Below, piece after piece: positions 54,790-64,000 of a stretch of 64,000 nucleotides of DNA; within the stretch, counting starts at the first letter, position 1, and every line of letters begins with the position of its first letter. Source of the stretch: Odontocerum albicorne (Eukaryota > Arthropoda > Insecta > Trichoptera > Odontoceridae); contig OX463844.1 in NCBI GenBank assembly GCA_949825065.1, positions 2,903,017-2,967,016 on the forward strand, read 5' to 3'. The position numbers and the translations under genes were made by a program. The notes beneath the pieces were generated by a model, which saw only the letters and a program-made list of their open reading frames with translations, was not told the DNA's origin and ran no database searches.

Positions 54790-55640
54790 TCTTCTTGTCG
54801 GGGTAGATACATGAGTGCCAGATTTTCATATTTCAACATACATTGTTCATCTCTTCTACATCCATACACCTTCTTATACAGCTCCTATATTTTTTTCAGA
54901 CTTTTTAAATTTCCTTTTTTTTTCAAAATATATAGTTAATCGAATCGTATTTACCTCAACTATTTCCGGATGTTTTAAGAACACCATCTGGAAAAACAAG
55001 TATTTGAACATTCAAAGCAAGGTGAAGATATACAAGACCTGTATCCGCACCATAATGACATACAGCATAGAGTCCAGAGCCGACACTGTCAGAACCAAAA
55101 ATCTCCTTCGAACCAGAGAAATGAAGGTACTCAGGAGTATCGCTGGCAAAACCCTTCGTGATAGAGTACGTAACACAGAAATCCGAAGGACGTGCGAAGT
55201 TGAAGATATTGTCAGATGGGGATGACAGAGAAGAAGGTTCTGGAACGAACACATATCCAGAATGACGGAACCAAGAGCCGTAAGAATGGCCAGGGACAGT
55301 ATCCCACAAGCAAGCAGACCTCCAGGACGACCTCCCAAAATATGGAAAGACAGCTGGCAGTCGACTTCACAAGAGGCAAACAATGATGCAGGACCATAAC
55401 AGGCCAACAGGCCTAAAATAAGATGAAGATGAAGAAGTATTTACCTTCATCACATTTGCACTGTATATTTGTGTTCTTAGTATTTGTACATTCATTCGTT
55501 CCGCGTGCCCAAACCATCTTAAAGTATTCTTCTTCATATGACGCAACATATGATATGTTTTTAGTTCAAATTGGTCCCTTATCAATATATTCCATATTGT
55601 GTCATAAATTGTCACCCCATTTATTCTTATATGTGTACGC
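54790..55640 (-). mobile_element. RTE-B LINE tail, split by RTE-A
   Basis: The minus strand at 55640-55436 reads YHMLRHMKKNTLRWFGHAER and MNVQILRTQIYSANV, the RTE-B motif. The continuation is not adjacent but at 54930-54790, which matches 455-560. Between lies RTE-A on the plus strand. Confidence 0.6.
54950..55435 (+). mobile_element. RTE-A LINE tail, nested
   Basis: The plus strand reads KVKIYKTCIRTIMTYSIESR, RTKNLLRTREMKVLRSIAG, RDRVRNTEIRRTC, EVEDIVRWG, then a stop or frame change at about 55225 and onward to NEHISRMTEPRAVR and SRPPGRPPKIWKDSWQS. It ends GATGAAGATGAAGAAG. The similarity to 11905-12320 runs its whole length. Confidence 0.75.
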
Positions 55641-55699
55641 ATTTTTACAGCATTTGTTCGGCGATAATTATTTCAATATATAAAAAGTAAGTTTATATT

Positions 55700-56345
55700 A
55701 TGTATAGTTAAGCCGTTAACATTGTGGAGGTTTAAAGACTTTGTAATTTGTTTTATCAAACACTGTTTATTCAACTTTTTTATACTAATATTAATCTCCG
55801 GAAACTCTTATTTAACGGAAAAGGCAAAAATGGAATACTAAGCAACAGTGGTGTGTATAAACTTTTATGTGCTGACTGTGATAATTTCTATAAAGAAAAG
55901 ACAGGGAGATCTTTTGAAAAGAGATTTTGTGAACACAATTCCTCTTATTTATTCTGAAACGGTTAATCATTGTCACCGTGAAAACCACACATTTTCTATC
56001 GATGATGCTAAATTCTTACATATCAGTAGGAACGGAAATAAATTGGACAGGCTGGAGGCCCTAGAAATTTCTAAGTCAGTGCATCGAGGTGAGCATCTGG
56101 CAAAAACGTATATCCCAAAAATCTCCCTGCTGCTGGCCGAGATCGTCTCATCACTCCCTTCCCCCCTCACCTTCGTCCTCAACCCGAATGTCAATCGTTA
56201 GAAGTGTGTATGTCGGTACCAATTCAAGCATAATTCAATCTCCCCTGAAGATGAGGAGATAAGCTTAAAACCGGTAGAGTTATACCTTTACAAAAAAGCG
56301 AAATAAACAGTGTTTGATAAAACAAATTACGAAATAGTAAGTTTA
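55700..56345 (+). mobile_element. Penelope-like element with GIY-YIG relic and inverted ends
   Basis: The plus frame at 55780-55957 reads NGILSNSGVYKLLCADCDNF, then YKEKTGRSFEKRFCEH. This is the GIY-YIG endonuclease of Penelope-like elements: GVY is intact, YIG has become YKE, and the TGRS...R...EH residues remain. After a frameshift the second half reads HCHRENHTFSIDDAKFLHIS, NGNKLDRLEALEISKSVHRG. The 3' terminal block follows (56225-56345). At the left edge, 55710-55775, the same block stands inverted. The reverse transcriptase domain is missing. Confidence 0.8.
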
Positions 56346-56969
56346 TTGATAGTAGCAAAGTTTGTAATTATATTTAGACATCATATATGTACATGTTGTT
56401 AAATCCATAGTAAATAAAACATGTGTGTATCAAACAGTCTTGTTTTTTAGCATAAACCTCCGTACACGTCAAATATAATGCAAAAAAATGATAATTAATA
56501 AGCAATTGTAGAGAATATTAATTTTTAAAATACGTTCAAACTTTGTTCAAAATATAAACGCATACGTACACATACTACCTCAGATTGTGCTAGCTGAAAG
56601 CAAATAATGCTCTCAATTTTTATAGAATCAAATCACAAAATATTCTGAAGGTGGCGTGTCAGAGCATACCCGAAGGTACAATTATTCACCCGCTCTTTCA
56701 AGGGCAAGGGTAGTTTATTTCAGTATCTGCAGCCTGAAAATGAAAAAGATACCTTGAATAACTTTAGATTACGCTTCGGGGCAAATAATAGTGTTTATAC
56801 TTCTAGTTCAATATCGCCCGAGTAAATCTGTACTTGCAAACTCATAGGGGAACATCACAGGTTTCAGTTTATGTTTTTTCTGTAATTTATGTGCTGCTTA
56901 TCATAAATTCTTAAAGCGCTAAAAGCTCCATAAAAATAGCGCTTTATGAATACCTGTTTAGCGGAATGT
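56346..56969. other. Unassigned AT-rich DNA
   Basis: Nothing recognisable was seen. Confidence 0.4.
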
Positions 56970-57425
56970 CCTTGAATGACGCGCTGATGATTTTGATTGT
57001 TTGGTATTTAAATAAAATACGTCAATTAGCAATGCGGAAAGAGAGAGTGAATGAATCAATGAATAATAAATAATAATTAATGATGCTTTATTTATCGGTA
57101 AGTGGGTATTTATACATTTCAGAATAGGCGCGGGAGTGCGCCCGCAATATATTTTTATCTCGCTTCTGTGCGTGCAGAAATGGTCGATTGAAATATTGCA
57201 GACATCGCAAATATTATTGTGGGTAGACAATTTGTTTGCAAAAACGGCGAGACAGCGTGATGCGTTCTCTTTCTACTGTGGAATGTATCGTAAATAGTAT
57301 TTGTGGGTAAACAATTTCAATGTTTTGGTATGCGACCTTTGGACATATCCAAAGGTCGTTTCGTCGGTCGTTGACCGTGTGTGTTGACAATATTCAGTGA
57401 CGACAGTAGTTCCTACACCTGCTTT
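56970..57425 (+). repeat. About 455-bp dispersed repeat, copy 2 (possible solo LTR)
   Basis: Direct-orientation partner of 11066-11535. It keeps GGTATTTAAATAAAATAC, AGTGCGCCCG and TTGACCGTGTGTGTTGAC. It ends at CCTACACC where the other ends CCTACAAC. Confidence 0.6.
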
Positions 57426-57904
57426 ACAAAAGGCTGTACACGATTAAACCTGCAGGTCATTTTGAAACTCCAATGTTTTGAAATTTATCTATGGATTTGA
57501 TATGTCAAGACTATAAAAATAAATGTTACAGCTTTTACGCAATGTACACCCATATATAAATCACAAGATGGCTGACAATCATGCTTGATTACGAGGGAAA
57601 GCTTATCGGATCGACGTACATATCTCTTAATATGTAACTAATTTGTTGGAACTAATTAAAATATTGCAATTAACGTTTTGGGATGGACTGTGTATAGTGG
57701 AAGTGTAATAATAAACAAAATTTATGAAAAATACATTTAGCTTAACCGAAATTCTGTAAATATGACATAATTGATAGAATATAAAAAACAATTAAAATTA
57801 ACATATCTATGGTACCCATATTTTTCCATTATGGTAACCTTTTATTCAATTGTATAGATAATTTAATCATGAGAGTTTTAAAGTTTACTTTAGTTTTTCT
57901 TTCA
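57426..57904. other. Unassigned AT-rich DNA
   Basis: Nothing recognisable was seen. Confidence 0.4.
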
Positions 57905-58531
57905 CCCTTCCCTTACGGTGATAAAAATGAAACGCGTGTTCCGGTGTTGGGTAGTGAGTACGCGATAAAAAATTTGCGATTTTAAATCGGAAAAACAAGA
58001 ACATTCATAGATAATCCCCTAAATTAATTATAATTGAGGTTAAAAATTATAATAATTGAGATGTATTTGCTGAAAACATTAAAAAACCATCTGGCACCGC
58101 TCACGGAATGGGCGTAGGTCTAGTCTCGTTGCCAGCTCAACAGCTACTGCGCCGCGGCAGGGTTGGTGGCTAAATTGGACGTGGCTTACACTTGCGAGGT
58201 TGAGACAATTGCGCTCCTCGCTATTCAGTGACGTATGCAAAAGTGAGATGCGAATATAGTGTCGCGCTTCCCGCATACTTTTCACCTATCGTCAAGACCC
58301 AAGATCGAGGCACTCACAGCGTTTAAATGCGAATTTGTTTTCGATATTCAGAAAATACTTACGATGTAGTCGATAAATTCTGATTATTATTAATATTATT
58401 CTTTAAATCAATGCGTAAATATATTATGGAGGAATACCTAAAATCTTAACCTTGTATTTATTATATTTATAGAGATATTGATGGTTATTTGAAGCAACGT
58501 GTAGAAGATACCCAACACCGGGAAGGAAAGG
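57905..58531 (-). mobile_element. piggyBac-like MITE, copy 2 (627 bp)
   Basis: Same length as copy 1 at 27602-28228 and inverted relative to it. TTAA at 58532-58535 is intact; the other flank is TTCA (57901-57904), a one-base change. Ends: CCCTTCCC and CCGGGAAGGAAAGG. The 68-codon frame beginning MKSMREARHYIRISL is kept with a few changes, but it has no known family. Confidence 0.8.
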
Positions 58532-58639
58532 TTAATATTCTTGTCTTTTCCTTTCAAATCGGGGCTGAACCCTTATTTAGGCTCCATCTACGTTAACTTG
58601 TTCAACGTCACAGCTCCTCAATATACGTAATTCAAGTGA

Positions 58640-59070
58640 AGTATTTACTCGCCACCATCTGAATCATTCACGCATTTTCTAATTTGTTTAGGGTCTGCAT
58701 GATGAGAAGCCTCAATCCATCGTGATCTATCCATCTCCGGAGTCAGGTTCAGACCATTCATTTGTTGGTTGATGATATACTTCCATCGGTTTGTCGAATA
58801 TCCTCTCACAATATTTACAGGGATTTCCCTTCAGCCTCTGGTTTCCTTTGTACATATCCATATAATTGAAACCCAGTCTCTCTCAATTTCAGCGAGATCG
58901 AATCAACTTTCAGGGTATCTTTCACATACTTATTCTTATTTTCTCTTTCTAGCTCAATCCTGAAATTTATTTCAGCATGTACATTTCGGTAACATGACAT
59001 TTCTGTTTTTGGTATTTATTATAGTTGTTACGCAGCACTCAGTTCCGTGATATACAGGAGTGCTGGTCTA
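58640..59070 (-). mobile_element. RTE-like LINE tail relic
   Basis: The minus strand reads SVIRPALLYITE, later KNKYVKDTLKVDSISLKLRE, TGFQLYGYVQRKPEAEGKSL, then in another frame LTPEMDRSRWIEASHHADP. These fit the RLRWYGHVxRRPED ... DRxRWRRASHHADP end of RTE-like proteins. Several stops and a frameshift make it non-functional. It resembles the copy at 65-400 in type. Confidence 0.6.
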
Positions 59071-59184
59071 ATGACGCTCTTATGATATATTTTTTCCTTT
59101 CAGTTTCATGGCAGGTGAAGTTTTCGCTGACAAATGTATAAATGTTTTGTTAGGAAAAAGCTAAAATAAATTTTATTTTAATTA

Positions 59185-59670
59185 ATTAAAAAAATATGAT
59201 AAATGCAAGACCATCTTTTGGGAATAAAATACATTAAAATCATATGGTACAACTATCTCTCTTGTTGACTATTTGCAAAAAAAATTTAAAAATGATTTTT
59301 ATATCAAAAAATGATTTTTAATTCTGGCAGTTGGAGGAATGGTAGATTCATCTTTTTACTGCATTTCAAAAATTAATTAAATCATAATAAAAGTGTTTTA
59401 GAAATTAAAAAAGAGAAAAGTAATAATAATTCAGGTATGTTTTATTTATTTACACAATAATTTTCATGTAAAAACTTGTCTGTACGGTAAAAATCAACAA
59501 AATACCATTTGTGTGAAATAAATGTGCATTTTCTCAATGAAAAAACACTAAATATTATTTTTGTTTTTTTTTTTAATTATTATTCCCGTTATATACTCGT
59601 ACATCACTTTTGTTATATTGAGTATAAATGACATCAAAGTTCATGATATCATGCATTGTAGGGTAAATTT
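59185..59670 (+). repeat. About 450-bp dispersed repeat, copy 2
   Basis: Matches 45560-46050. It carries an extra A/T-rich stretch with CTGGCAGTTGGAGGAATGG near 59325 that copy 1 lacks. Confidence 0.75.
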
Positions 59671-59719
59671 TTTTTTATTCCTTCGATTTTCGTTCGAAGT
59701 TCGATTTTCAATTGGGAAT

Positions 59720-59778
59720 TTTCCTTGTCTTCCTCTTCGACCAGGGCCGCTTCCTCTACCAAGACTCATTAAGTGAAG
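59720..59778 (-). repeat. 59-bp exact duplication, copy 1
   Basis: Identical to 60976-61034. It is far more GC-rich than its surroundings (CGACCAGGGCCGCTTCC). On the minus strand it reads MSLGRGSGPGRRGRQGK. Confidence 0.85.
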
Positions 59779-60664
59779 TCAATTAATTGACTAGAACCTC
59801 ATTTTAAGCATCTCACTTTTCTAGTGAGTTTAGTTAAATATACTTAATGCACTATATGGAATACTTGTCATTTATTTTAAAAATAATAAAATACAGAATC
59901 TAAGTAAATAATTCTGACACCAAGTCTCATCGAAACTCATTTTCCAACAATACATAATTGTATGGCCAACTTCCAATAATTTGCTATGAATTGAATTTAC
60001 TATTCATTAGCGCCAGTGAAGAGTGATATTAGATAGTCAGTGGTGGAACCGGGTTCCGATATAAATTCCAATTGAGGAGCTTATATTCAAAAGCCCTTAG
60101 GAAGCTTTGACCGAGTTAATTAAATTTGACGGCGTACTGGCTGGCCTCTTACTTTTCAGGTTAAAAGCCTTTATTCGCTTGATTTTTGAGAGAACAACCG
60201 TTATGTGTTTTTATTTATTATTTTGTTGGCAGTGTATTTTTAATAGTAAAAGGGGGTTTTCCACAATGTTATTAAAAGTTTAAATGAAAGTGTTGAAAGA
60301 GTTGATTATTTGAAAAAAAAATCATTAAAAACCTTTGTTTGATTATTTAACAAATGATAAAATAATATACAGAAAACTTCCAGTTTTGCATCAATATTGA
60401 ACATTTTATTTTATACTTAAAAACAAAAACAATAAACAAAGTTAAAAAAACTTTAAACTACATAGAAATAACGGAAACAGGATTATTTTCAAATTAACTA
60501 AAATTCTAAAATAATGTCTGTGCTTTGTAAGGTACAAACGAATGGTACATACTTTTATAATAGGTCAACACGATAAGTGGGCTGTAAAAAGAGAAGTAAT
60601 CACAACAAGCGAGTAAGAATCTAGAGCGAAGCAAAACGAAAACAACACAAATCAGCACAAAGAA
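59779..60664. other. Unassigned DNA between the two 59-bp copies
   Basis: AT-rich; no termini of a mobile element were found next to either 59-bp copy. Confidence 0.4.
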
Positions 60665-60699
60665 AATGACAGCGTCATATGTGATATGACGCTGTCATT
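60665..60699. repeat. Perfect 16-bp inverted repeat (hairpin)
   Basis: Arms 60665-60680 and 60684-60699 (AATGACAGCGTCATAT and complement) with a GTG spacer. Confidence 0.88.
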
Positions 60700-60975
60700 C
60701 CATAACTTTTGATGAGTTATTTCTATAAAATCTTAAGAAAATAGCCATCACAAATATTACCGTGGCAGATCTCGGTAAAATTTACCAAAAAATAAAACGT
60801 CGATATTCTAAGTAATCTTAAAGACACCTTCCATTTTCATTTATATTTCAGCAGTCTTTGAACTTTTTAATTATTCTCAGTCAACAATAATCTATTTTCG
60901 TCTTTGGCAAGATATTATAATAAACCATTTTCGTCCTGTCGTCAGAGGATTGCACGCATGAAAGAACTTGGCAAC
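60700..60975. other. Unassigned AT-rich DNA
   Basis: Nothing recognisable was seen. Confidence 0.4.
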
Positions 60976-61034
60976 TTTCCTTGTCTTCCTCTTCGACCAG
61001 GGCCGCTTCCTCTACCAAGACTCATTAAGTGAAG
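60976..61034 (-). repeat. 59-bp exact duplication, copy 2
   Basis: Identical to 59720-59778, 1256 bases downstream in the same orientation. The glycine/arginine frame on the minus strand continues LPSSFMRAIL and then stops. Confidence 0.85.
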
Positions 61035-61234
61035 GCTTAGTGCTAGGCCTTAGAAAGTATTCGTTAAGATAGTTTAATTAGAGGTTAAAATTGATACATT
61101 TTTTCCTGTTTTATTACCGTACGAATATACAAGTTTAAAATAAAATAATATAAATTATCAAATTTCTTAAACATAGATTTATTCATTTTAGTTTTTTAAA
61201 TGCTTGTAAAAGGGCTGAAATTAAAATTCGTGAA

Positions 61235-62175
61235 TGATAATGCCCGGTATCCCTCGGCGGAGCTTTTCAGAGAGTATCGGGTCCTGAACATAACCAATTT
61301 GCATCTCAAATCCATTCTCTGGCACTACCATCGAGAGGAAGGGAAGATGCAGACTCAGCAGAGACACATGACACGCATGGCAACTAATTAAATGTTCACC
61401 ATCCCTAGAGTTAAAACCTCTTTTGCCCAGAGACAATATGCTTATTTGGCTCCCATGATGTACAATAGCGTGCCGAATTCAATAAAGATAAAGGAAGGAA
61501 AACCATTTAGACAGTCGATCGGAGCGTGGTTGTTATTGCGACAGGATTTTGAGTACTTGGGTTTTCAGGATGAATGACGTGTGGAAAAGATTTGTTTGGG
61601 CTCTTGAGTGTGGGTTTCTTCTTGTTGTTTTGATTTTTGTTGTTTTGTATTTGTGTTTCTGTATATATTTGTGTTAATTTTTATTCTTATGATTGTGTGC
61701 GGTATATTATGGGATGAACATTTTTGGTTTTATTTTTGTTTCATTTTGGGTTAATTTTTGGTATTACTTTTGTTTTTGTTTCTATTCTTATGATTGTGTG
61801 CGGTATATTATGGGATGAACAAGTTTGGTGTTTCTGGAGTGATGATGTGTGAAGAGTTTGATTCCGCATGATGTTTCCAGTTGTAATTGAGTGTCACTGT
61901 TTGTCAGGTTGATGAGAACGTGTAATCAAAAATCGTTTTTGTGTAATCAAAAATCGGAAAGAAGTATCGATTTATTTTTTCATGCTAAATATCCTCAATG
62001 AGATACAGGCAAAAGCTTAGTTTACTGGGGATACGACAAACGAAAGGCGACAAACCCAGATTCAGTAAAATAATGTATGTCTTAATTAAATTACCTGTTG
62101 TTTTTTCGCAGATTATGTACGAGTATATATCTTGTCATGTGTAATAATAAATAAATAAATTAATTAAATAAATAA
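61235..62175 (+). mobile_element. LINE-A, 5'-truncated copy
   Basis: Starts at TGCCCGGTATCC. The plus strand reads YPSAELFREYRVLNITNLHL, KSILWHYHREEGKMQTQQRH, one stop after MATN, then MFTIPRVKTSFAQRQYAYLA and FEYLGFQDE. The 3' UTR contains an internal tandem duplication of about 115 bases around GTGTGCGGTATATTATGGGA (61690-61825). It ends ATTAAATAAATAA. Confidence 0.8.
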
Positions 62176-62299
62176 GGAAGGCTAAAATCTGCGACAGATT
62201 GTGATTGCACAATATTTTTTTGCAAATCTAGACCCTCTTAGGTACGAATTAGGAAAAGAAAAAGGCGAAAGTAGATCAATTGGGTACAATATATCCCTG

Positions 62300-62385
62300 C
62301 TTCCAAATTCTTGGCGTTTTGGTAAAACACTTGTCTTCCTGCCGGAGATTTCGGATTCAATTACTGATAGCGAAATATAAAGTAT
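62300..62385 (+). mobile_element. Possible SINE head
   Basis: GGCGTTTTGGTAAAACACTT resembles an A box and TTCGGATTCAATTAC a B box at plausible spacing. No SINE body follows. Confidence 0.4.
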
Positions 62386-62439
62386 CTTAGTTTATGGACA
62401 GTCTTGAACATTTAAGTACCAACTTTGATTTAAAGTAGT

Positions 62440-62890
62440 GAAACATGGATGTGGGAAAAGACTGAAAGGAGACAAATGAATGCTGAAGAAATATGCGCAC
62501 TGAGAAAAATACAAGGTGATAAATTGTATAACAGAATACGAACTTTACATAATAAGGAAGGAATGTGAATTTGAGGCTGATATATTATGTACGATGAGAT
62601 GTTTTGGGCATGTGTGACGAATGAATGAAGAAAGACCAACAAAAAAATATACAGTGCAAATAAAACAGTGAAAGCGTGATAGAGGAATATTAAAGAAAGT
62701 CTGCTTGAATCAAGTTATAATATTTTGAAAAAAAAAAAGGAAATATAAGAAGTAGGCGAAATTGAAGGACGTGTATAAGAAGATATGTTGATGCGGAAAT
62801 GGCCATATGTGTGTCGAGATAGGAAAATCCGGTGTTCTGTTTTTTCTGCATAACCCAACAGGGAAACGGCGTGATGGTGTGTACGTGTAT
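62440..62890 (+). mobile_element. RTE-B LINE tail relic
   Basis: The plus strand reads KTERRQMNAEEICALRKIQG, DKLYNRIRT, then decayed MFWACVTNE (from WFGHVxRMNE) and KKIYSANK. The end shares GTGTGTCGAGATAGGAAAAT and GGGAAACGGCGTGATGG with 36500-36610. Stops are frequent. Confidence 0.6.
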
Positions 62891-63097
62891 GTAAGCAGTT
62901 TTTTTTTTTCACAGAATAGCTTTTTATTATTTTGGTAAAGAGGTAACTACTAAATCGTGTAATATTATTAAATATAAACACAACAATAAATTAATAATAA
63001 ATGGGCAAATTATATAGCGCTGTGCAAAAATCAAACTCTCCTCAATAGCGCTCTTATCTTATCCACTATTATTAACAGTTTAAAAATAAATATATAT

Positions 63098-63363
63098 TAT
63101 ATATCGCCTGTTGAGAATCATAGTGATGAAACTCCAAAAAATCGATTTTCGAGTTAAGACTACCAAATGCCACTAAAATGACTCCTTTTTGCTTGCATAA
63201 GTGGGGAAAGTATAATTCAACTCCTTGCCGCTTCACGGAGTTGAAATATACTTTCGCCACTTATGTACGTTAAAAAGGAGTCATTTTAGTGCCATTTGGT
63301 ATTCTTAACTCGAAAATCGATTTTTTGGAGTTTCGCCACTATGATTTTCAACAGGCTATATGT
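63098..63363. repeat. Fold-back element, arms about 112 bp
   Basis: Left arm from TATCGCCTGTTGAGAATCAT through CCAAAAAATCGATTTTCGAG and AAATGCCACTAAAATGACTC; the right arm is the same inverted, ending CAACAGGCTATA. The centre (about 63210-63250) is CTCCTTGCCGCTTCACGGAG, itself partly paired. Arms differ at several positions. It could be a MITE; no target duplication was fixed. Confidence 0.8.
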
Positions 63364-63399
63364 ATTATATGTTAAGTTGAGTATAAGGCTAGGTAGGTA

Positions 63400-63540
63400 G
63401 TAGTTGCGACCATCAGATTAAGTATTTCCTAGCATCTGCATATGCTCAGAAAAAACGCATTTGGTGAGAATTAACCAAGGAAAGACGAACTACAAAAAAA
63501 CCTTTGTAGATCTTCCGAAATGGGATGGTAACACGTAACA
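63400..63540 (+). mobile_element. RTE-C 3' end relic
   Basis: AACCTTTGTAGATCTTCCGAA and the bases before it match the 3' end of the RTE-C copy at 50895-51065. Coding content is not recognisable. Confidence 0.4.
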
Positions 63541-64000
63541 TACATTCATTTTAGATGTAGTGAAGTAAATTTGTGAAGTGTTTATATAACAAAAATATAA
63601 GTAAGTATGTGGCTCGATAATGATCATAATAGAGAACCGATATTTTATTAGGACCCCTAGGGCCCGGAAAAAGATAACACGGAGCTGGCTTCGCTTGTCT
63701 TCGCTTCTTCAGAATCTTTGTTTTTTATCTCCGCTTGTACATCCGCCGACCATTTATTCATTTCGCCGATACTTTTTCACAAAAGACGCTTTTAAAGGCT
63801 ATCTGCGAGCGCTTTAGTACAAGCTCCGACTGCGAGGGTCTGTTTATATTCCAGACATTATCTTAGGCTGATAAACGAGGCTCCCGAGCGGAGACTTTAC
63901 TTCCACGGAGGATGAGAGTGGCCTCGTTGCAAAGAAGCTATATCAATTTATGAAGAAAAAAATATATAAAAGCAATGGAATTTGACTTTTCTATTTTTTT
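63541..64000. other. Unassigned DNA with a GC-richer patch
   Basis: 63650-63950 is more GC-rich than most of the window (GGACCCCTAGGGCCCGG; GAGGCTCCCGAGCGGAG). A 65-codon plus frame has no recognised motif. It may be the edge of an element continuing past the window. Confidence 0.35.

Noticed and set aside
28079..58285. The paired 68-codon frames in the piggyBac-like MITEs as a real small protein
   Set aside because: Both sit within non-autonomous elements of identical length; sequence sharing is expected from copying, and no domain or initiation context supports translation.

Overview
This 64 kb window reads as AT-rich, non-coding nuclear DNA from an animal, most likely an insect. The evidence is the mix of relics: mariner, pogo/Tigger-like, piggyBac-like and Harbinger-like DNA elements, Helitron ends, Penelope-like elements carrying a GIY-YIG endonuclease, several non-LTR retrotransposon (LINE) families and tRNA-derived SINEs. 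I found no intact host gene and no tRNA or rRNA gene. Almost every long open frame is either a decayed transposon tail or an accident inside a tandem array. The species cannot be named from sequence alone.

Region by region. 0-5 kb: LINE tails on both strands and scattered SINE heads, including a head-to-head SINE pair at 4.1-4.4 kb. 5.5-9.7 kb: a Penelope-like end and three minisatellites (27, 55 and 51 bp units); the 55-bp array is about 2 kb with a 219-bp higher-order period. 9.7-20 kb: SINEs, LINE tails, a GC-richer repeat also found at 57 kb, a BEL/Pao-like integrase scrap and one unexplained 50-codon frame. 20.2-24.7 kb: a LINE with a deleted mariner nested in its 3' end, a Helitron end, two more LINE pieces and a 533-bp pogo/Tigger deletion derivative. 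24.8-26.6 kb: two A/T-rich tandem arrays. 27.6-38 kb: piggyBac-like MITEs, Penelope relics, two LINE copies and a Harbinger-like fold-back. 38-43 kb: a 62-bp array, a second mariner relic, SINEs and a fairly well kept LINE. 43-56.4 kb: Penelope-derived fold-backs, a Helitron 3' end with its hairpin, LINE copies, and 64-, 60- and 31-bp arrays. 56.4-64 kb: second copies of families seen earlier, a LINE, a 59-bp exact duplication and a large fold-back.

For cross-reference I use private family labels. LINE-A is a CR1/Jockey-type element with a (TAAA)n tail. LINE-B has a 3' end shared with the SINEs. LINE-C is Jockey-like. LINE-D and RTE-A, -B and -C are other non-LTR tails. Family assignments rest on protein motifs and termini read by eye; no database search was run.

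The elements form layers that give relative ages. The mariner lies inside LINE-A, RTE-A inside RTE-B, and a 363-bp insertion inside a piggyBac-like MITE. The SINEs carry the 3' end of LINE-B, the usual sign of a SINE borrowing a LINE's retrotransposition machinery. I see no new cellular system. The most interesting material is the inverted-terminal Penelope derivatives, the SINE/LINE pairing, the nested insertions with readable empty sites, and the higher-order tandem arrays.
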